DNA of 64,000 nucleotides from Novosphingobium sp. KCTC 2891. GTDB taxonomy: Bacteria; Pseudomonadota; Alphaproteobacteria; Sphingomonadales; Sphingomonadaceae. Under the pieces are notes generated by a model. It did no database searches. It worked only from the letters and a program-made list of their open reading frames with translations, and was not told where the DNA came from. Made by a program: the position numbers and the translations under genes. Below are positions 1 to 8,921 of this stretch, one piece after another. Numbering within the stretch: position 1 is the first letter of the stretch; every line of letters begins with the position of its first letter. The stretch covers positions 124,001 through 188,000 of the forward strand of contig NZ_JAPCZG010000003.1 of assembly GCF_025938155.1 (NCBI RefSeq), given 5' to 3'.

Positions 1-840
1 CACGTCGGCCTGCCGATCCTCGTGGTCCTTGCGCCCACGCTGCTCGCCACCAACTGGTTCATCGGGCGCGCCTTCCAGCCCTTGTCGCGCGCCGCCGCCG
101 CGATCGAGGCGACGCGCGCGGAGCGCGGGGTGCGGGTGGAGACCGATGATTTTCCCGCCGAGGCGCTGCCGTTCGTCGAAGCGATGAATCGCCTGCTCGC
201 CCGGCTGGACGAGACCGCCGCACAGCAGGAGGCATTTGCTTCGGATGTCGCGCACGAACTGCGCACGCCGCTGACCATTGTGGCGATGGAACTGGAGCGG
301 CCGGGACCGGTCGATTCCGCGCGGCTGCGAGGCGAGATCATGGCGATGCGCCGGCTGATCGACCAGCTGCTCCTGCTGGCACAGGTCAATGCCGAGGCGA
401 CTGCGCCGCTCCCCGCCACGGCCTTTGCGCTGGATGCGCTGGCGGAGGATATCGTCAGCCTGACCGCGCCGCAGGTGATCGCCGGCGGGCGGCGGATCGA
501 ACTGCAAATGCTGGGGCATCCGGGCGAGGTGCATGGCCACCGCGAGGCGGTGGGCGCTGCCTTGCGCAACCTGGTGGAAAACGCGGCGCGTGCCGCCCCT
601 GCGGGAACCACGGTGCGCATCACCTGCGGGCCCGGGGCGGTGATCCGCGTGGGGGACGATGGGCCGGGGCTACGGCCCGAACAGCTCGCCCGGCTGGTCC
701 GGCGGCACGAACGTGCGGATCATCCCAGCGCCGAAGGCGCGGGGCTGGGCCTTGCCATCGCGGACCGGATCATGGCCGCCCACGGCGGCTGCCTCGCCAC
801 CGATTTCGAAGCGCGCGAAATCGTGATGCAGTTTCCTTAA
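1..840 (+). CDS. sensor histidine kinase, 5' end outside window
   Basis: Two-component sensor kinase, presumably membrane-bound and paired with a response regulator encoded just upstream of the window. The reading frame is open from base 1, so the N-terminus is missing. Visible parts are the end of a membrane segment (LVVLAPTLLATNWFIG), a HAMP-like stretch, the H-box VAHELRTPL with the phospho-accepting His at about visible residue 85, the N-box NLVENAARAA, the G1 box VGDDGPGL and the G2 box GAGLGLAI. All hallmarks of an active HisKA/HATPase_c kinase are present. The metal-type RND operon begins 54 bp downstream on the same strand, so this kinase likely controls it. The sensed signal is inferred from context only. 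Confidence 0.93.
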   Translation, partial: HVGLPILVVLAPTLLATNWFIGRAFQPLSRAAAAIEATRAERGVRVETDDFPAEALPFVEAMNRLLARLDETAAQQEAFASDVAHELRTPLTIVAMELERPGPVDSARLRGEIMAMRRLIDQLLLLAQVNAEATAPLPATAFALDALAEDIVSLTAPQVIAGGRRIELQMLGHPGEVHGHREAVGAALRNLVENAARAAPAGTTVRITCGPGAVIRVGDDGPGLRPEQLARLVRRHERADHPSAEGAGLGLAIADRIMAAHGGCLATDFEAREIVMQFP

Positions 841-855
841 CGATAGCTTGCCGCC

Positions 856-889
856 GTCAGGTTGCTGTCAGGCGGGTGCCCTAACCCGC
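856..889 (+). promoter_or_regulatory. direct repeat GTCAGG x2 plus small hairpin upstream of the RND adaptor
   Basis: GTCAGG occurs at 856-861 and 867-872, an 11-bp period. This is the helical-turn spacing typical of OmpR-family response-regulator boxes. It is followed by GCGGGT (872-877) and ACCCGC (884-889), which can pair just before the adaptor start. It lies in the only gap between the kinase and the efflux genes, so binding by the cognate regulator is plausible but inferred. Confidence 0.4.
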
Positions 890-894
890 TGTTC

Positions 895-2025
895 ATGAAA
901 CAAGATCGCGTTCTGCTTGCAGCCACCGCCGCCGTCACGCTTGCCGCCGCCGGCTGGTGGGTGCTGGCGTCGAAGTCCGAACAATCGGGGCAGCTGCAAC
1001 AGGCGGAACAGCCGCAGTCCAAGGCTGCCGCACCGAAGCCCGCCGCCGGCATGCTGCTGGTCGAACCTGCCAAGGCGCAGGCGCTGGGGATCGTGCTGGC
1101 CGAGGCGAAGGCCGCGGGCGAGGCGCCCCTCGCCGATCTTCCCGCCACTATCGCGCCCCCGCCCAATGCGCGCGTGGCCGTGCCAGCCACGCTACCGGGC
1201 GTCGTCTTGCGTACGTTTGTGGTCGAAGGCGATGCCGTGCGGGCGGGGCAGCCGCTGGCCACGGTCGCCAGCCGTGATGTGCTGACGCTCGGTGCCGATC
1301 TGTCCCGCGCCAATGCGCGGCTCGGCGTTGCCCGGTCGAGCGCGGCGCGCCTCTCTCAGCTCAGCCGCGAAGGCATCATCGCCGGCGGCCGCGCCGACGA
1401 AGCCCGTGCGCTGGCGGCCGAGGCCGGCGCCGACGTTTCGGAAAAGGCGCGCATCCTGCGCATGGTCGGCGGCCATGGCGGCAGCGGCACCTACACGCTC
1501 AGCGCGCCGATTGCGGGCCGGGTGACCAAGGCCGACATTCTCGCCGGCAGCCCCGTGGATGGCACGTCGGCGCCGTTCGTGATCGATGCCGAGGGCCGCT
1601 ACGAGATCGTGGCGCAAGTGCCCGAACGGCTGGTCGGCACGCTGCGCCCCGGCATGGGTTTGCGCGTGGGCGACAGCGTCGGCACCGTCACCGCCGTCGG
1701 CACGACCATAGATCCGATGACCCGCTCCGCGACGCTCAAGGCCCAAATCCCCGCCGGGCCGGGCGCGATCGCGGGGCGGGCGGCCACGGTGACCGTCCTT
1801 GGGCCTGCCCCGGCCGGGGCGGTCACCGTGCCAACCTCCGCTTTGACCCGCATCGGATCGGACGACGCGGTCTTCGTTGCCGGGCCGAAGGGGTATGCGG
1901 TGCGCAAGGTGCGCTCCGCCGGCGGCGACGCCAGCACCGTGGTCCTGCTGTCGGGCGTGCGCGCCGGGGAGAAGGTGGTGGTTTCGGGCACGAGCGCGCT
2001 CAAGGCGCTCGCCCAGACCAACTGA
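895..2025 (+). CDS. RND efflux periplasmic adaptor (membrane fusion protein)
   Basis: Periplasmic adaptor linking an inner-membrane RND pump to an outer-membrane channel. It has 376 residues. The start at 895 gives an N-terminal signal/anchor (VLLAATAAVTLAAAGWWVLA); an upstream in-frame start at 862 would bury this in a longer tail. A long Ala/Lys-rich linker is followed by a lipoyl half-motif (VVEGDAVRAGQPLATVAS), a coiled-coil hairpin region (LSRANARLGVARSSAARLSQLSREG), the second lipoyl half (SAPIAGRVTKADILAGSPV) and beta-barrel and membrane-proximal domains. It is followed 38 bp later by the permease gene. The family resembles CzcB/CusB adaptors, but the substrate cannot be told from sequence. 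Confidence 0.9.
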   Translation: MKQDRVLLAATAAVTLAAAGWWVLASKSEQSGQLQQAEQPQSKAAAPKPAAGMLLVEPAKAQALGIVLAEAKAAGEAPLADLPATIAPPPNARVAVPATLPGVVLRTFVVEGDAVRAGQPLATVASRDVLTLGADLSRANARLGVARSSAARLSQLSREGIIAGGRADEARALAAEAGADVSEKARILRMVGGHGGSGTYTLSAPIAGRVTKADILAGSPVDGTSAPFVIDAEGRYEIVAQVPERLVGTLRPGMGLRVGDSVGTVTAVGTTIDPMTRSATLKAQIPAGPGAIAGRAATVTVLGPAPAGAVTVPTSALTRIGSDDAVFVAGPKGYAVRKVRSAGGDASTVVLLSGVRAGEKVVVSGTSALKALAQTN

Positions 2026-2063
2026 CGGCCAGTCCAACCGACCCTCGAACCGAGCTGCGCGCC

Positions 2064-5000
2064 ATGCTGAACAAACTCGTCGCCCATGCCCTGTCCTATC
2101 GCCTGCTGGTGCTGGCGCTCGCGCTTGTCGTGGCAGGGCTGGGCGCCTGGGCCTTCATCCGCCTGCCGGTGGATGCCTATCCCAATATCGCCCAGGCGCA
2201 GGTCAAGCTGATCCTCAAGGCGCCGGGAATGACGCCCGAGGAAGTCGAAGGCCGCGTCATCACCCCGATCGAGATGGAGATGCTCGGCATCCCTGGACAG
2301 ACGGTGCTGCGCTCGACCGCGAAATACGCCATCGCCGACGTGACCATCGACTTCGCCGACGGCACCGACATCTACTGGGCGCGCCAGCAGGTGGCCGAAC
2401 GGCTTTCGGGCGTGATGGCCAATATGCCGGGTTCGGTCAGCGGCGGCCTCGCGCCCATTTCCACGCCGCTGTCCGACGTGTTCATGTTTACCATCGAAGG
2501 CCCGCTCTCGCTCCAGCAGAAGCGCGAAGTGCTCGACTGGACGATCCGTCCGGCGCTGCGCACCGTGCCGGGCGTGGCCGACGTCAACGCGCTGGGCGGC
2601 TTCGTCCGCACGTTTGAAGTGCGGCCCGATCCGGCGGCGCTCGCGGCGGTGCGCCTGTCCATCGCCGACATCAAGTCCGCGATCGAGGCGGGCAACCGCA
2701 ACGACGGCGCGGGCCGCCTCACCAGCGGCGAGGAATCGCTCATCGTTCGTTCCGTCGGCGCGATCAGGTCGGTGGAGGACTTGCAGGCGCTGGTCATTGC
2801 CAGCCGCGATGGCCGCGTGGTGCGGCTGGGCGATGTGGCGCAGGTCGGCACCGGCAGCCTTACCCGCTATGGCGCGGTGACCAAGAACGGCGCGGACGAG
2901 GCGGTCGAAGGGCTGGTCATTGCCCTGCGCGGTGCCGATGCGCGGCAGGTGGTCGATGGCGTGAAGGCGCGGCTGGCCGAAGTGCAGGCAGGCCTTCCGC
3001 CGGGCACGAAGATCGACGTGTTCTACGATCGCTCCGACCTGATCGGGCGCGCCGTCGGCACGGTGGAGGAAGCGCTGCTCGAAGCGACGCTGCTGGTCAT
3101 CGTGCTGCTCGTGGTGTTCCTGGGCGATTGGCGCGCCGCGGCCATCGTCGCCGTCACGCTGCCGATGGCGGCGCTCATGACCTTCCTGTTCATGGGCATG
3201 GCCGGGCTTTCGGCCAACCTGATGAGCCTGGGCGGCCTCGCCATCGCCATCGGGATGCTTGTCGATGGCGCGGTCGTGGTGGTCGAGAACGTCGTCGAAC
3301 GGCTCCAGTCAGCGCGCGAGGACGGCCATCCACGGCTGCACACCGTCTTTCGCGCCACCAGCGATGTGACCGTGCCGGTTTCGGCGGGCATCGTCATCAT
3401 CGCGCTTGTCTTCCTGCCCCTGCTTTCATTGCAGGGGCTGGAAGGCAAGTTGTTCGCCCCCGTCGCGCTTACCATCGTCTTCGCCCTCGCCGGCTCGCTG
3501 CTGCTCGCGCTCACGCTGGTGCCGGTGCTTGCCTCGCTGGGCCTGAAGGCCGGGCATCATGGCGAACCCTGGATCATGCGCTGGCTTACCCCGCGTTACC
3601 GTGCCCTGTTGGCCGGCGCCTTTGACCGCCGCCGCATGGTCTATGCGCTGTCGGGCGCGGGCCTGCTGCTCGCAGTCCTTGCCTATGGCGCGGTGGGCAA
3701 GACGTTCATGCCCACGATGGATGAAGGCTCCGTCATCGTCCAGCTGACCAAGCTGCCCTCGATCAATCTGGCGAAGTCGCTGGAAGGCGACATGGCCGTG
3801 CAGCGCGCACTGCACCGCGTGCCCGAAGTGCAGGACGTGATCGCCCGCGTCGGCTCGGACGAGATTGGGCTGGACCCGATGGGCCTCAACGAGACGGACA
3901 GCTTCGTCCGCCTGAAGCCCCAGTCCGAATGGCGCGGGAACAAGGACTTCGTCGTGGCCGAACTGCGCAAGGCGGTGGAAGGGCTGCCCGGCATCCAGGC
4001 CAGCTTCACCCAGCCCATCGAAATGCGCGTGTCCGAAATGCTGACCGGCGCGCGCGGCGATCTCGCGGTCAAGATCTTCGGCCCCGACCGCGCCGTGCTG
4101 GCCGATCTTGCGGGGAAGGTGCGCCATACGCTGTCTAGCGTGCGCGGCGCGACCGAAGTGCTCACCGTTGCCAACGACAGCGTCGATTATCTCCAGCTCG
4201 ACGTGGACCGCCTTGCCGCCGGCCGCTTCGGAATGCCGGTGGACCAGATGCAGGATGCCCTGCGCGCGCAGGTCGAAGGGATGCCCGCCGGCGTCGTTGC
4301 CGAGGGACAGCGCCGCGTGCCGATCATGATCCGGGGTGACGATGCCCTGCGCAGCGATCCGGCGCGCTTCGCGGACCTGCAGATGATGACGCCGGGCGGC
4401 ACGCTCGCCCGCGTCAGCGACATGGCGCGGGTCAGCCGCACCGAAGGCCCGGTGAAGCTGGAGCACGAGAACGGCTCGCGCTTCGCCATGGTGCAGGCCT
4501 TCGTCTCGGGCCGCGATCTTGTCGGCTATGTCGAGGAAGCGAAGGCCAACGTGGCGCGCGATATAAGGCTGCCGGCGGGCTATCGCCTCGTCTGGGGCGG
4601 CCAGTTCGAGAACCAGCAGCGCGCGTCCGCTCGGCTGATGCTGGTGATCCCGGCGGCGCTGCTGCTGATCTTCTTCGTGCTGCTGGGCACGCTGCGCTCG
4701 CTGCGCGCGGCCACGCTGATCCTTGCGAACATTCCCTTCGCGATGGTCGGCGGCGTGGTCTCGCTGTGGCTGTCGGGCGAATACCTGTCGGTTCCGGCCT
4801 CGGTCGGCTTCATCGCGCTGCTCGGCATCGCGGTGCTCAACGGCTTGGTGCTCGTCGCCTACTTCCGCCAGCTGCGCTACGAAGGCCGCTCCATGGCCGA
4901 GACGGTCCGGCTCGGTGCCGAACGCCGGTTGCGGCCGGTGCTGATGACCGCCAGCATCACCGCTTTCGGCCTTGTCCCGCTGCTGTTCGCCAGCGGCCCC

Positions 5001-5189
5001 GGCTCCGAAATCCAGCGTCCGCTGGCCATCGTGGTGATCGGCGGCCTTGTCACCTCGACGCTGCTCACGCTGATCCTCCTGCCCATCCTGTTCGAGCGCT
5101 TCGGCGAAAGCCGCGACGAACGCGACGATGCGCCCACCGACGGCGTCTCCAACGAAAGCGCTTCCAAAGAAAGTCCGGTGCATGGCTAA
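2064..5189 (+). CDS. heavy-metal-type RND efflux permease (CzcA/CusA family)
   Basis: Proton-driven inner-membrane trimeric pump of 1041 residues, the usual RND length. It shows the N-terminal TM1 and pore region (ADGTDIYWARQQVAERL is typical of the HME branch), a TM2-TM6 block from about residue 335, a second periplasmic loop and a C-terminal TM block from about 855. In TM4 the motif is AIGMLVDGAVVVVEN, with Asp at about residue 401. The DGAxVxxEN part matches CzcA-like divalent-metal pumps, but the DFG usually preceding it reads AIG here. The specificity therefore remains open. The gene overlaps the next small gene by 8 bp. The sequence ends in a short hydrophilic Ser/Asp-rich tail. Confidence 0.92.
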   Translation: MLNKLVAHALSYRLLVLALALVVAGLGAWAFIRLPVDAYPNIAQAQVKLILKAPGMTPEEVEGRVITPIEMEMLGIPGQTVLRSTAKYAIADVTIDFADGTDIYWARQQVAERLSGVMANMPGSVSGGLAPISTPLSDVFMFTIEGPLSLQQKREVLDWTIRPALRTVPGVADVNALGGFVRTFEVRPDPAALAAVRLSIADIKSAIEAGNRNDGAGRLTSGEESLIVRSVGAIRSVEDLQALVIASRDGRVVRLGDVAQVGTGSLTRYGAVTKNGADEAVEGLVIALRGADARQVVDGVKARLAEVQAGLPPGTKIDVFYDRSDLIGRAVGTVEEALLEATLLVIVLLVVFLGDWRAAAIVAVTLPMAALMTFLFMGMAGLSANLMSLGGLAIAIGMLVDGAVVVVENVVERLQSAREDGHPRLHTVFRATSDVTVPVSAGIVIIALVFLPLLSLQGLEGKLFAPVALTIVFALAGSLLLALTLVPVLASLGLKAGHHGEPWIMRWLTPRYRALLAGAFDRRRMVYALSGAGLLLAVLAYGAVGKTFMPTMDEGSVIVQLTKLPSINLAKSLEGDMAVQRALHRVPEVQDVIARVGSDEIGLDPMGLNETDSFVRLKPQSEWRGNKDFVVAELRKAVEGLPGIQASFTQPIEMRVSEMLTGARGDLAVKIFGPDRAVLADLAGKVRHTLSSVRGATEVLTVANDSVDYLQLDVDRLAAGRFGMPVDQMQDALRAQVEGMPAGVVAEGQRRVPIMIRGDDALRSDPARFADLQMMTPGGTLARVSDMARVSRTEGPVKLEHENGSRFAMVQAFVSGRDLVGYVEEAKANVARDIRLPAGYRLVWGGQFENQQRASARLMLVIPAALLLIFFVLLGTLRSLRAATLILANIPFAMVGGVVSLWLSGEYLSVPASVGFIALLGIAVLNGLVLVAYFRQLRYEGRSMAETVRLGAERRLRPVLMTASITAFGLVPLLFASGPGSEIQRPLAIVVIGGLVTSTLLTLILLPILFERFGESRDERDDAPTDGVSNESASKESPVHG

Positions 5190-5481
5190 CCTTGCCTATA
5201 CCTTCCACTGCGCCACGGCGGACCGCGATGCGATCTGCACCGCGCTGCGTGCCGTGGTCGCCGTGCCGATCCACCGCCGTGACGAGGACGTGCTCGGCCG
5301 CGATTTCGGCGACGCCGGCGCTGCGGAGCAGGTCAGCGGCTCGCTGCGCCGCACGGCCATCGTCCTGGTCGCCGACGAAGAGATGCGCGGCGCGCTGGTC
5401 GCGGCCGTCGAACGCGCCCGCCGCCGCTCGCCCGTGCGCTGGATCGCGGTGCCCGTCGCACACAGTGGAAGGATTGCCTGA
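5182..5481 (+). CDS. small cytoplasmic protein of the RND operon (DUF3240-like?)
   Basis: A 99-residue soluble protein with no signal peptide or membrane segment. The start at 5182 lies inside the 3' end of the permease gene, and the stop shares one base with the next gene's ATG (TGATG), so the three genes are translationally coupled. Size, position and the predicted alternating beta/alpha pattern (RRTAIVLVADEEMRGALVAAVERA) recall the PII-like DUF3240 proteins that accompany some heavy-metal RND operons. I do not see a motif that proves it. It may be a metal-responsive modulator of the pump, but this is inference from neighbourhood. Confidence 0.65.
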   Translation: MANLAYTFHCATADRDAICTALRAVVAVPIHRRDEDVLGRDFGDAGAAEQVSGSLRRTAIVLVADEEMRGALVAAVERARRRSPVRWIAVPVAHSGRIA

Positions 5482-6719
5482 TGCGCCGGCTTGCCGTTCT
5501 CGCGCTGCTGCTCGGTAGTGCAAGCCCCGTGCTTGCCGCGGCAGACAACCTGCCGCCTGAACCGGCCGTCGTCGCCGTGCTGGACAACTATCCCGGCGTC
5601 ACCGCCGCCGGCGCGCGCGTCGATGCGGCGCGGGCGGGGGCGACCATGCTGCGCAAGGGCACGCATGAAGTCCTGCTCAGTGGCAGCTACATCGTGCGCG
5701 ATGTCACCAACGAGCGCCGCTACAGCGAATTCGACGGCACCGTTTCGCGCGCGTTCCGCCTGCCGGGCAAGGCCGCGCTCGATCGCAAGGCCGGCGCGCT
5801 GGGGGTCGAAGTGGCGCAGAACCGCATGGAGGACGCCCGCCACCAGGCCGCGCTGCTGCTGTCGCAGCTGTGGTTCGATTGGCTGTCCGCCGGCGAATTG
5901 CGCCGAACCGATCTCGCCAATGTGGCTCTGCTCGAACAGGCGTTGCACGCCGTGGAGCGCCGCGCGCAATTGCGCGATGCGGCGCTGCTCGATGTCGATC
6001 AGGCCCGTGCCGCGCTCGATCAGGCGCGCGGCCTTGCCGCCGGCACGCTGGCCGACCGTGAGCAGGCGCACGCCGTCCTTTCCGCCACGTTCCCCGACCT
6101 GCCGCTACCCCCGGAGCCGCCCGCGCTGGGCACGCCGCAGCTCCCCGCGCAGGATCTGGGTGCGCTGCGCGATCTGGTGATCGCCCGCAGCCACGAGATC
6201 CGCGCTGCGGACCGCGATGCCGCCCGCCTTGGCACGCTGGCAGAGCGCGCGCGGCGGGACCGGATGGCCGATCCCACCATCGGCCTGCGCGCGTTCAGCG
6301 AACGCAGCGGCATGGAGCGCGGCGGCGGGCTGGTCCTGTCGATCCCGCTGGGCGGCGGCTATCGCAAGGCGGTCGCAGAACAGGCCGGGGCGGAAGCCAG
6401 CGCCGGGCTGCTCGATCTCGCGCAAGTGCGCCGCGCGGTGGAGGCGACCGCCGATGCCGACCGCTCCGCCGCGCGCGACCGGACGGCGGCATGGGAAAGG
6501 CTCGCCGCCTCGGCCCAGTCCGCTGAAGCCGCAGCCATCCGCACCGCGCGCGGGCACGAACTCGGGGCGGTCGACCTGTCCGATGCGCTTCTCGCCCGCC
6601 GCCTTGCCGGCGATGCGCGGCGCATGGAGATCGCCGCGCGCACCGACGCGATCCGTGCGCTGATGAAGTTGCAGATCGACGCGCATGTCATCTGGATGAG
6701 CGCCGACGATGCGGAATGA
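5481..6719 (+). CDS. TolC-family outer-membrane efflux protein
   Basis: Outer-membrane channel partner of the preceding adaptor and permease. It has 412 residues with a clear Sec signal peptide (MRRLAVLALLLGSASPVLAA, cleavage after about residue 20). It carries two long alpha-helical repeats rich in Ala, Arg and Asp/Glu (LLDVDQARAALDQARGLAAG and a matching C-terminal stretch near residues 320-400), the architecture of OEP/TolC monomers. It is coupled by a one-base overlap to the small gene upstream and overlaps the following lipoprotein gene by 11 bp, so it closes the core of a tripartite efflux operon. Confidence 0.88.
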   Translation: MRRLAVLALLLGSASPVLAAADNLPPEPAVVAVLDNYPGVTAAGARVDAARAGATMLRKGTHEVLLSGSYIVRDVTNERRYSEFDGTVSRAFRLPGKAALDRKAGALGVEVAQNRMEDARHQAALLLSQLWFDWLSAGELRRTDLANVALLEQALHAVERRAQLRDAALLDVDQARAALDQARGLAAGTLADREQAHAVLSATFPDLPLPPEPPALGTPQLPAQDLGALRDLVIARSHEIRAADRDAARLGTLAERARRDRMADPTIGLRAFSERSGMERGGGLVLSIPLGGGYRKAVAEQAGAEASAGLLDLAQVRRAVEATADADRSAARDRTAAWERLAASAQSAEAAAIRTARGHELGAVDLSDALLARRLAGDARRMEIAARTDAIRALMKLQIDAHVIWMSADDAE

Positions 6720-7080
6720 TCGACCGGCCCTTGCCGCGATGGCCGGCCTGTTCTTCCTCGGCGGCTGCATGAGCATGGAGCGCACGGCCCTGCCCGTCAC
6801 GGTCGGAGGGGATTCCGGCGTGATCGTGACCGCGCCGCAGGTCTATCGCACCGGCAAGCGGCTGACCGTGCGCGCATCGGTGCGCCACACCGTGCGCACG
6901 GCCAAGGTGATCGAAGGCACTCTGGTCGTCAGTGCGCCTGGGGCAGGCGGGGAACTCGGCGCGGGGCGCTGCGACGCACGCCTGTCGGTCCGGGCGTGTT
7001 ACGCCTCGCTGTCGCCCTCGACTGCCACCGGCCCGTTCATCGTCACGTTCCGGCCGCAGCACGCGGGACAGCGCCGTTAG
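6709..7080 (+). CDS. small putative lipoprotein at the end of the RND operon
   Basis: A 123-residue protein of unknown function. The N-terminus ([13 protein letters not shown]) ends in a lipobox, predicting lipidation at about Cys20 and periplasmic anchoring. The mature part is a predicted all-beta domain with two further cysteines ([16 protein letters not shown]) that could form a disulfide. It starts inside the channel gene, so it belongs to the efflux operon, and its stop codon overlaps the convergent arsH stop. No family recognised; a periplasmic accessory to the pump is a guess from position. Confidence 0.65.
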   Translation: MRNDRPALAAMAGLFFLGGCMSMERTALPVTVGGDSGVIVTAPQVYRTGKRLTVRASVRHTVRTAKVIEGTLVVSAPGAGGELGAGRCDARLSVRACYASLSPSTATGPFIVTFRPQHAGQRR

Positions 7081-7826
7081 ATGCTGGCGAGAATCTCCGC
7101 CGCATCGCTGACCGGACGGCCCGCGTCGACCCGCTCGGAATAGCGGTCCACCAACTGCTCCGCATGGGGCCGCAGCAGCACGGTGAAGCGGACCAATTCC
7201 TCCATCACGTCCACGATCCGGTCGTAGTAGCTGGAAGGCTTCATCCGTCCGGCCTCGTCGAATTCCTCATAGGCCTTGGCCACGCTCGACTGGTTGGGGA
7301 TGGTGAACATCCGCATCCAGCGGCCCAGGATGCGCAGCGAGTTGACGCTGTTGAAAGACTGCGATCCCGCGCTGACCTGCATCACCGCCAGCGCGCGGCC
7401 CTGCGTGGGGCGCATTCCCTTGAAGGCCAGCGGCAGGTGATCGATCTGGGTCTTCATGATGCCGGTGATCTGGCCGTGGCGTTCCGGGCTGCACCACACC
7501 TGCGCTTCGGACCACAGCGAATGTTCGCGCAGTTCGTGCACTGCCGGGTGGTCGTCGCCGTCCACCTGGTCGGGCAGGGGCAGGTCCGACGGGTCGAAGA
7601 TCCGCGTCTCGCAGCCGAAATAGCGCAGCAGCCGTGCCGCTTCCTCCACCGCCAGCCGCGAATAGGACCGCTCTCGCAGCGATCCATAGAGCAGCAGCAC
7701 GCGCGGCGGCGGGTCCATCTCGCCCAGGCCCAACGCCGGGCGGCGGTGGGCAAATTCGGGCTTCAGCGCCGGCAGGTGATCGGGATCGGCCAGCGGGCGC
7801 AGGCGGGTGTGGGGCAGGGCGCTCAT
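7077..7826 (-). CDS. arsH: ArsH, NADPH-dependent FMN oxidoreductase
   Basis: Flavodoxin-like NADPH:FMN reductase associated with arsenic operons; ArsH homologues oxidise trivalent organoarsenicals. It has 249 residues from the ATG that overlaps the arsC stop (ATGA). The FMN-binding loop [13 protein letters not shown], the conserved [20 protein letters not shown] segment and the [22 protein letters not shown] block are diagnostic of ArsH rather than generic NAD(P)H-dependent FMN reductases. It is the last gene of the five-gene ars operon and meets the RND lipoprotein gene tail to tail with a 4-bp overlap, so the two operons converge without a spacer terminator. Confidence 0.95.
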   Translation of the reverse strand: MSALPHTRLRPLADPDHLPALKPEFAHRRPALGLGEMDPPPRVLLLYGSLRERSYSRLAVEEAARLLRYFGCETRIFDPSDLPLPDQVDGDDHPAVHELREHSLWSEAQVWCSPERHGQITGIMKTQIDHLPLAFKGMRPTQGRALAVMQVSAGSQSFNSVNSLRILGRWMRMFTIPNQSSVAKAYEEFDEAGRMKPSSYYDRIVDVMEELVRFTVLLRPHAEQLVDRYSERVDAGRPVSDAAEILASI

Positions 7827-8251
7827 GCCAGGCGGTTCCCGGCGGCATCGACCACCTGCTCGCCGTCCTCCTTGGCGAAAGCGCCCTGCTGGCCCTGCGG
7901 CATAAGATCGAGCACTTCCTCCGAAGGGCGGCACAGCTTCACGCCCAGCGGCGAGACCACCAGGGGCCGGTTGATCAGGATGGGGTGTGCCATCATCGCG
8001 TCGATCAGCGCGGCGTCGTCCAGCGTCTCGTCGGCAAGGCCAAGCTCGGCATAGGGCGTGCCTTTCTCGCGCAGCAGCGCGCGGGCACCGATCCCGGCGC
8101 GCGCGATCAGCGTTTCCAGCATGGCGCGCGAAGGCGGCGTCTTGAGATATTCCACCACGTGCGGCTCGATCCCGGCATTGCGGATCATGGCCAGCGCATT
8201 GCGCGACGTGCCGCATTCGGGGTTGTGGTAGATCACGATATCAGGCGTCAC
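7823..8251 (-). CDS. arsC: arsenate reductase, glutaredoxin-coupled type (ArsC)
   Basis: Reduces arsenate to arsenite using glutathione and glutaredoxin. It has 142 residues starting at a GTG codon, the only plausible start giving the canonical N-terminus [16 protein letters not shown]. The HX3CX3R signature is intact (His9, Cys13, Arg17), as are the downstream NRPLVV and [11 protein letters not shown] stretches of this family. The gene starts 11 bp inside the upstream aquaporin gene and its stop overlaps the arsH start, showing tight translational coupling. It is unrelated in fold to the second arsenate reductase of the same operon. Confidence 0.95.
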   Translation of the reverse strand: MTPDIVIYHNPECGTSRNALAMIRNAGIEPHVVEYLKTPPSRAMLETLIARAGIGARALLREKGTPYAELGLADETLDDAALIDAMMAHPILINRPLVVSPLGVKLCRPSEEVLDLMPQGQQGAFAKEDGEQVVDAAGNRLA

Positions 8252-8921
8252 GTGCAGGCTCCTGCGGCAGGGCGGGGTCGTCGAACAGCAGTTTCGCGGT
8301 GGCCAGCGCTGCCAGCGCGCCGGCAAGCTGCGCGGCGATGAAGCCCGGCACATTGGCGGGCGCGATGCCGGCAAACGTATCGGAGAGCGCGCGCGCCACG
8401 GTGATTGCCGGGTTGGCGAAGCTGGTGGAAGAAGTGAACCAGTAGGCAGAGGTGATATAGAGCGCGACCGTGGCCGGCACGGAGGCAGGCTGGTGGCGCA
8501 GCGTGCCCAGGATGGTCAGCAGCAGGCCGAACGTGGCGATGAACTCGCCCGCCCACTGTCCGCTGCCGGTGCGCACCTTGGTGGAGAATTGCAGCACGTC
8601 CAGATCGAACATCACGTGCGCCGCCCAGACCCCGGCAATACCGCCGATCAGCTGCGCCGCGACATGGCCGATCGCCTGCCCGGTGCCCAGTTCGCTCCGC
8701 AGGCAGAACACCAGCGTGACTGCAGGGTTGAACTGCGCGGCGGAAATCGGGCCGAGCATGGTGATGAGGACATAGAGCATCGCCCCGGTCGCCACCGTAT
8801 TGCCCAGCAGCGCCACCGCCACGTTCCCGCCGGCAAGGCTTTCCGCCATGATCCCAGAACCGACCACGGTGGCGAACAGCAGGAAGCTGCCGACCGCCTC
8901 TGCGGCGATTGCGTGCCTCAC
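8241..8921 (-). CDS. aqpS: MIP-family aquaglyceroporin, AqpS-like arsenite channel
   Basis: Membrane channel of the aquaporin superfamily, 226 residues with six hydrophobic segments. Both half-helix motifs are present: FNPAVTL in the first repeat and FANPAITVAR in the second. Translation starts at a GTG that overlaps the upstream arsC stop (GTGA). An aquaporin in place of ArsB or Acr3 is known from the Sinorhizobium meliloti ars operon, where AqpS lets internally produced arsenite flow out down its gradient. The same role is inferred here because no arsenite pump is encoded nearby. Confidence 0.93.
   Translation of the reverse strand: MRHAIAAEAVGSFLLFATVVGSGIMAESLAGGNVAVALLGNTVATGAMLYVLITMLGPISAAQFNPAVTLVFCLRSELGTGQAIGHVAAQLIGGIAGVWAAHVMFDLDVLQFSTKVRTGSGQWAGEFIATFGLLLTILGTLRHQPASVPATVALYITSAYWFTSSTSFANPAITVARALSDTFAGIAPANVPGFIAAQLAGALAALATAKLLFDDPALPQEPARDA

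Noticed and set aside
862..895. Upstream ATG-like start for the RND adaptor at 862
   Set aside because: It adds a Cys/Pro stretch before the signal sequence and overlaps the direct-repeat element; the ATG at 895 gives a standard signal peptide.
3426..5183. A 585-codon open frame antisense to the RND permease gene
   Set aside because: It mirrors a well-conserved permease; composition is His/Gln/Arg/Ala-rich with no domain, typical of antisense frames in high-GC DNA.
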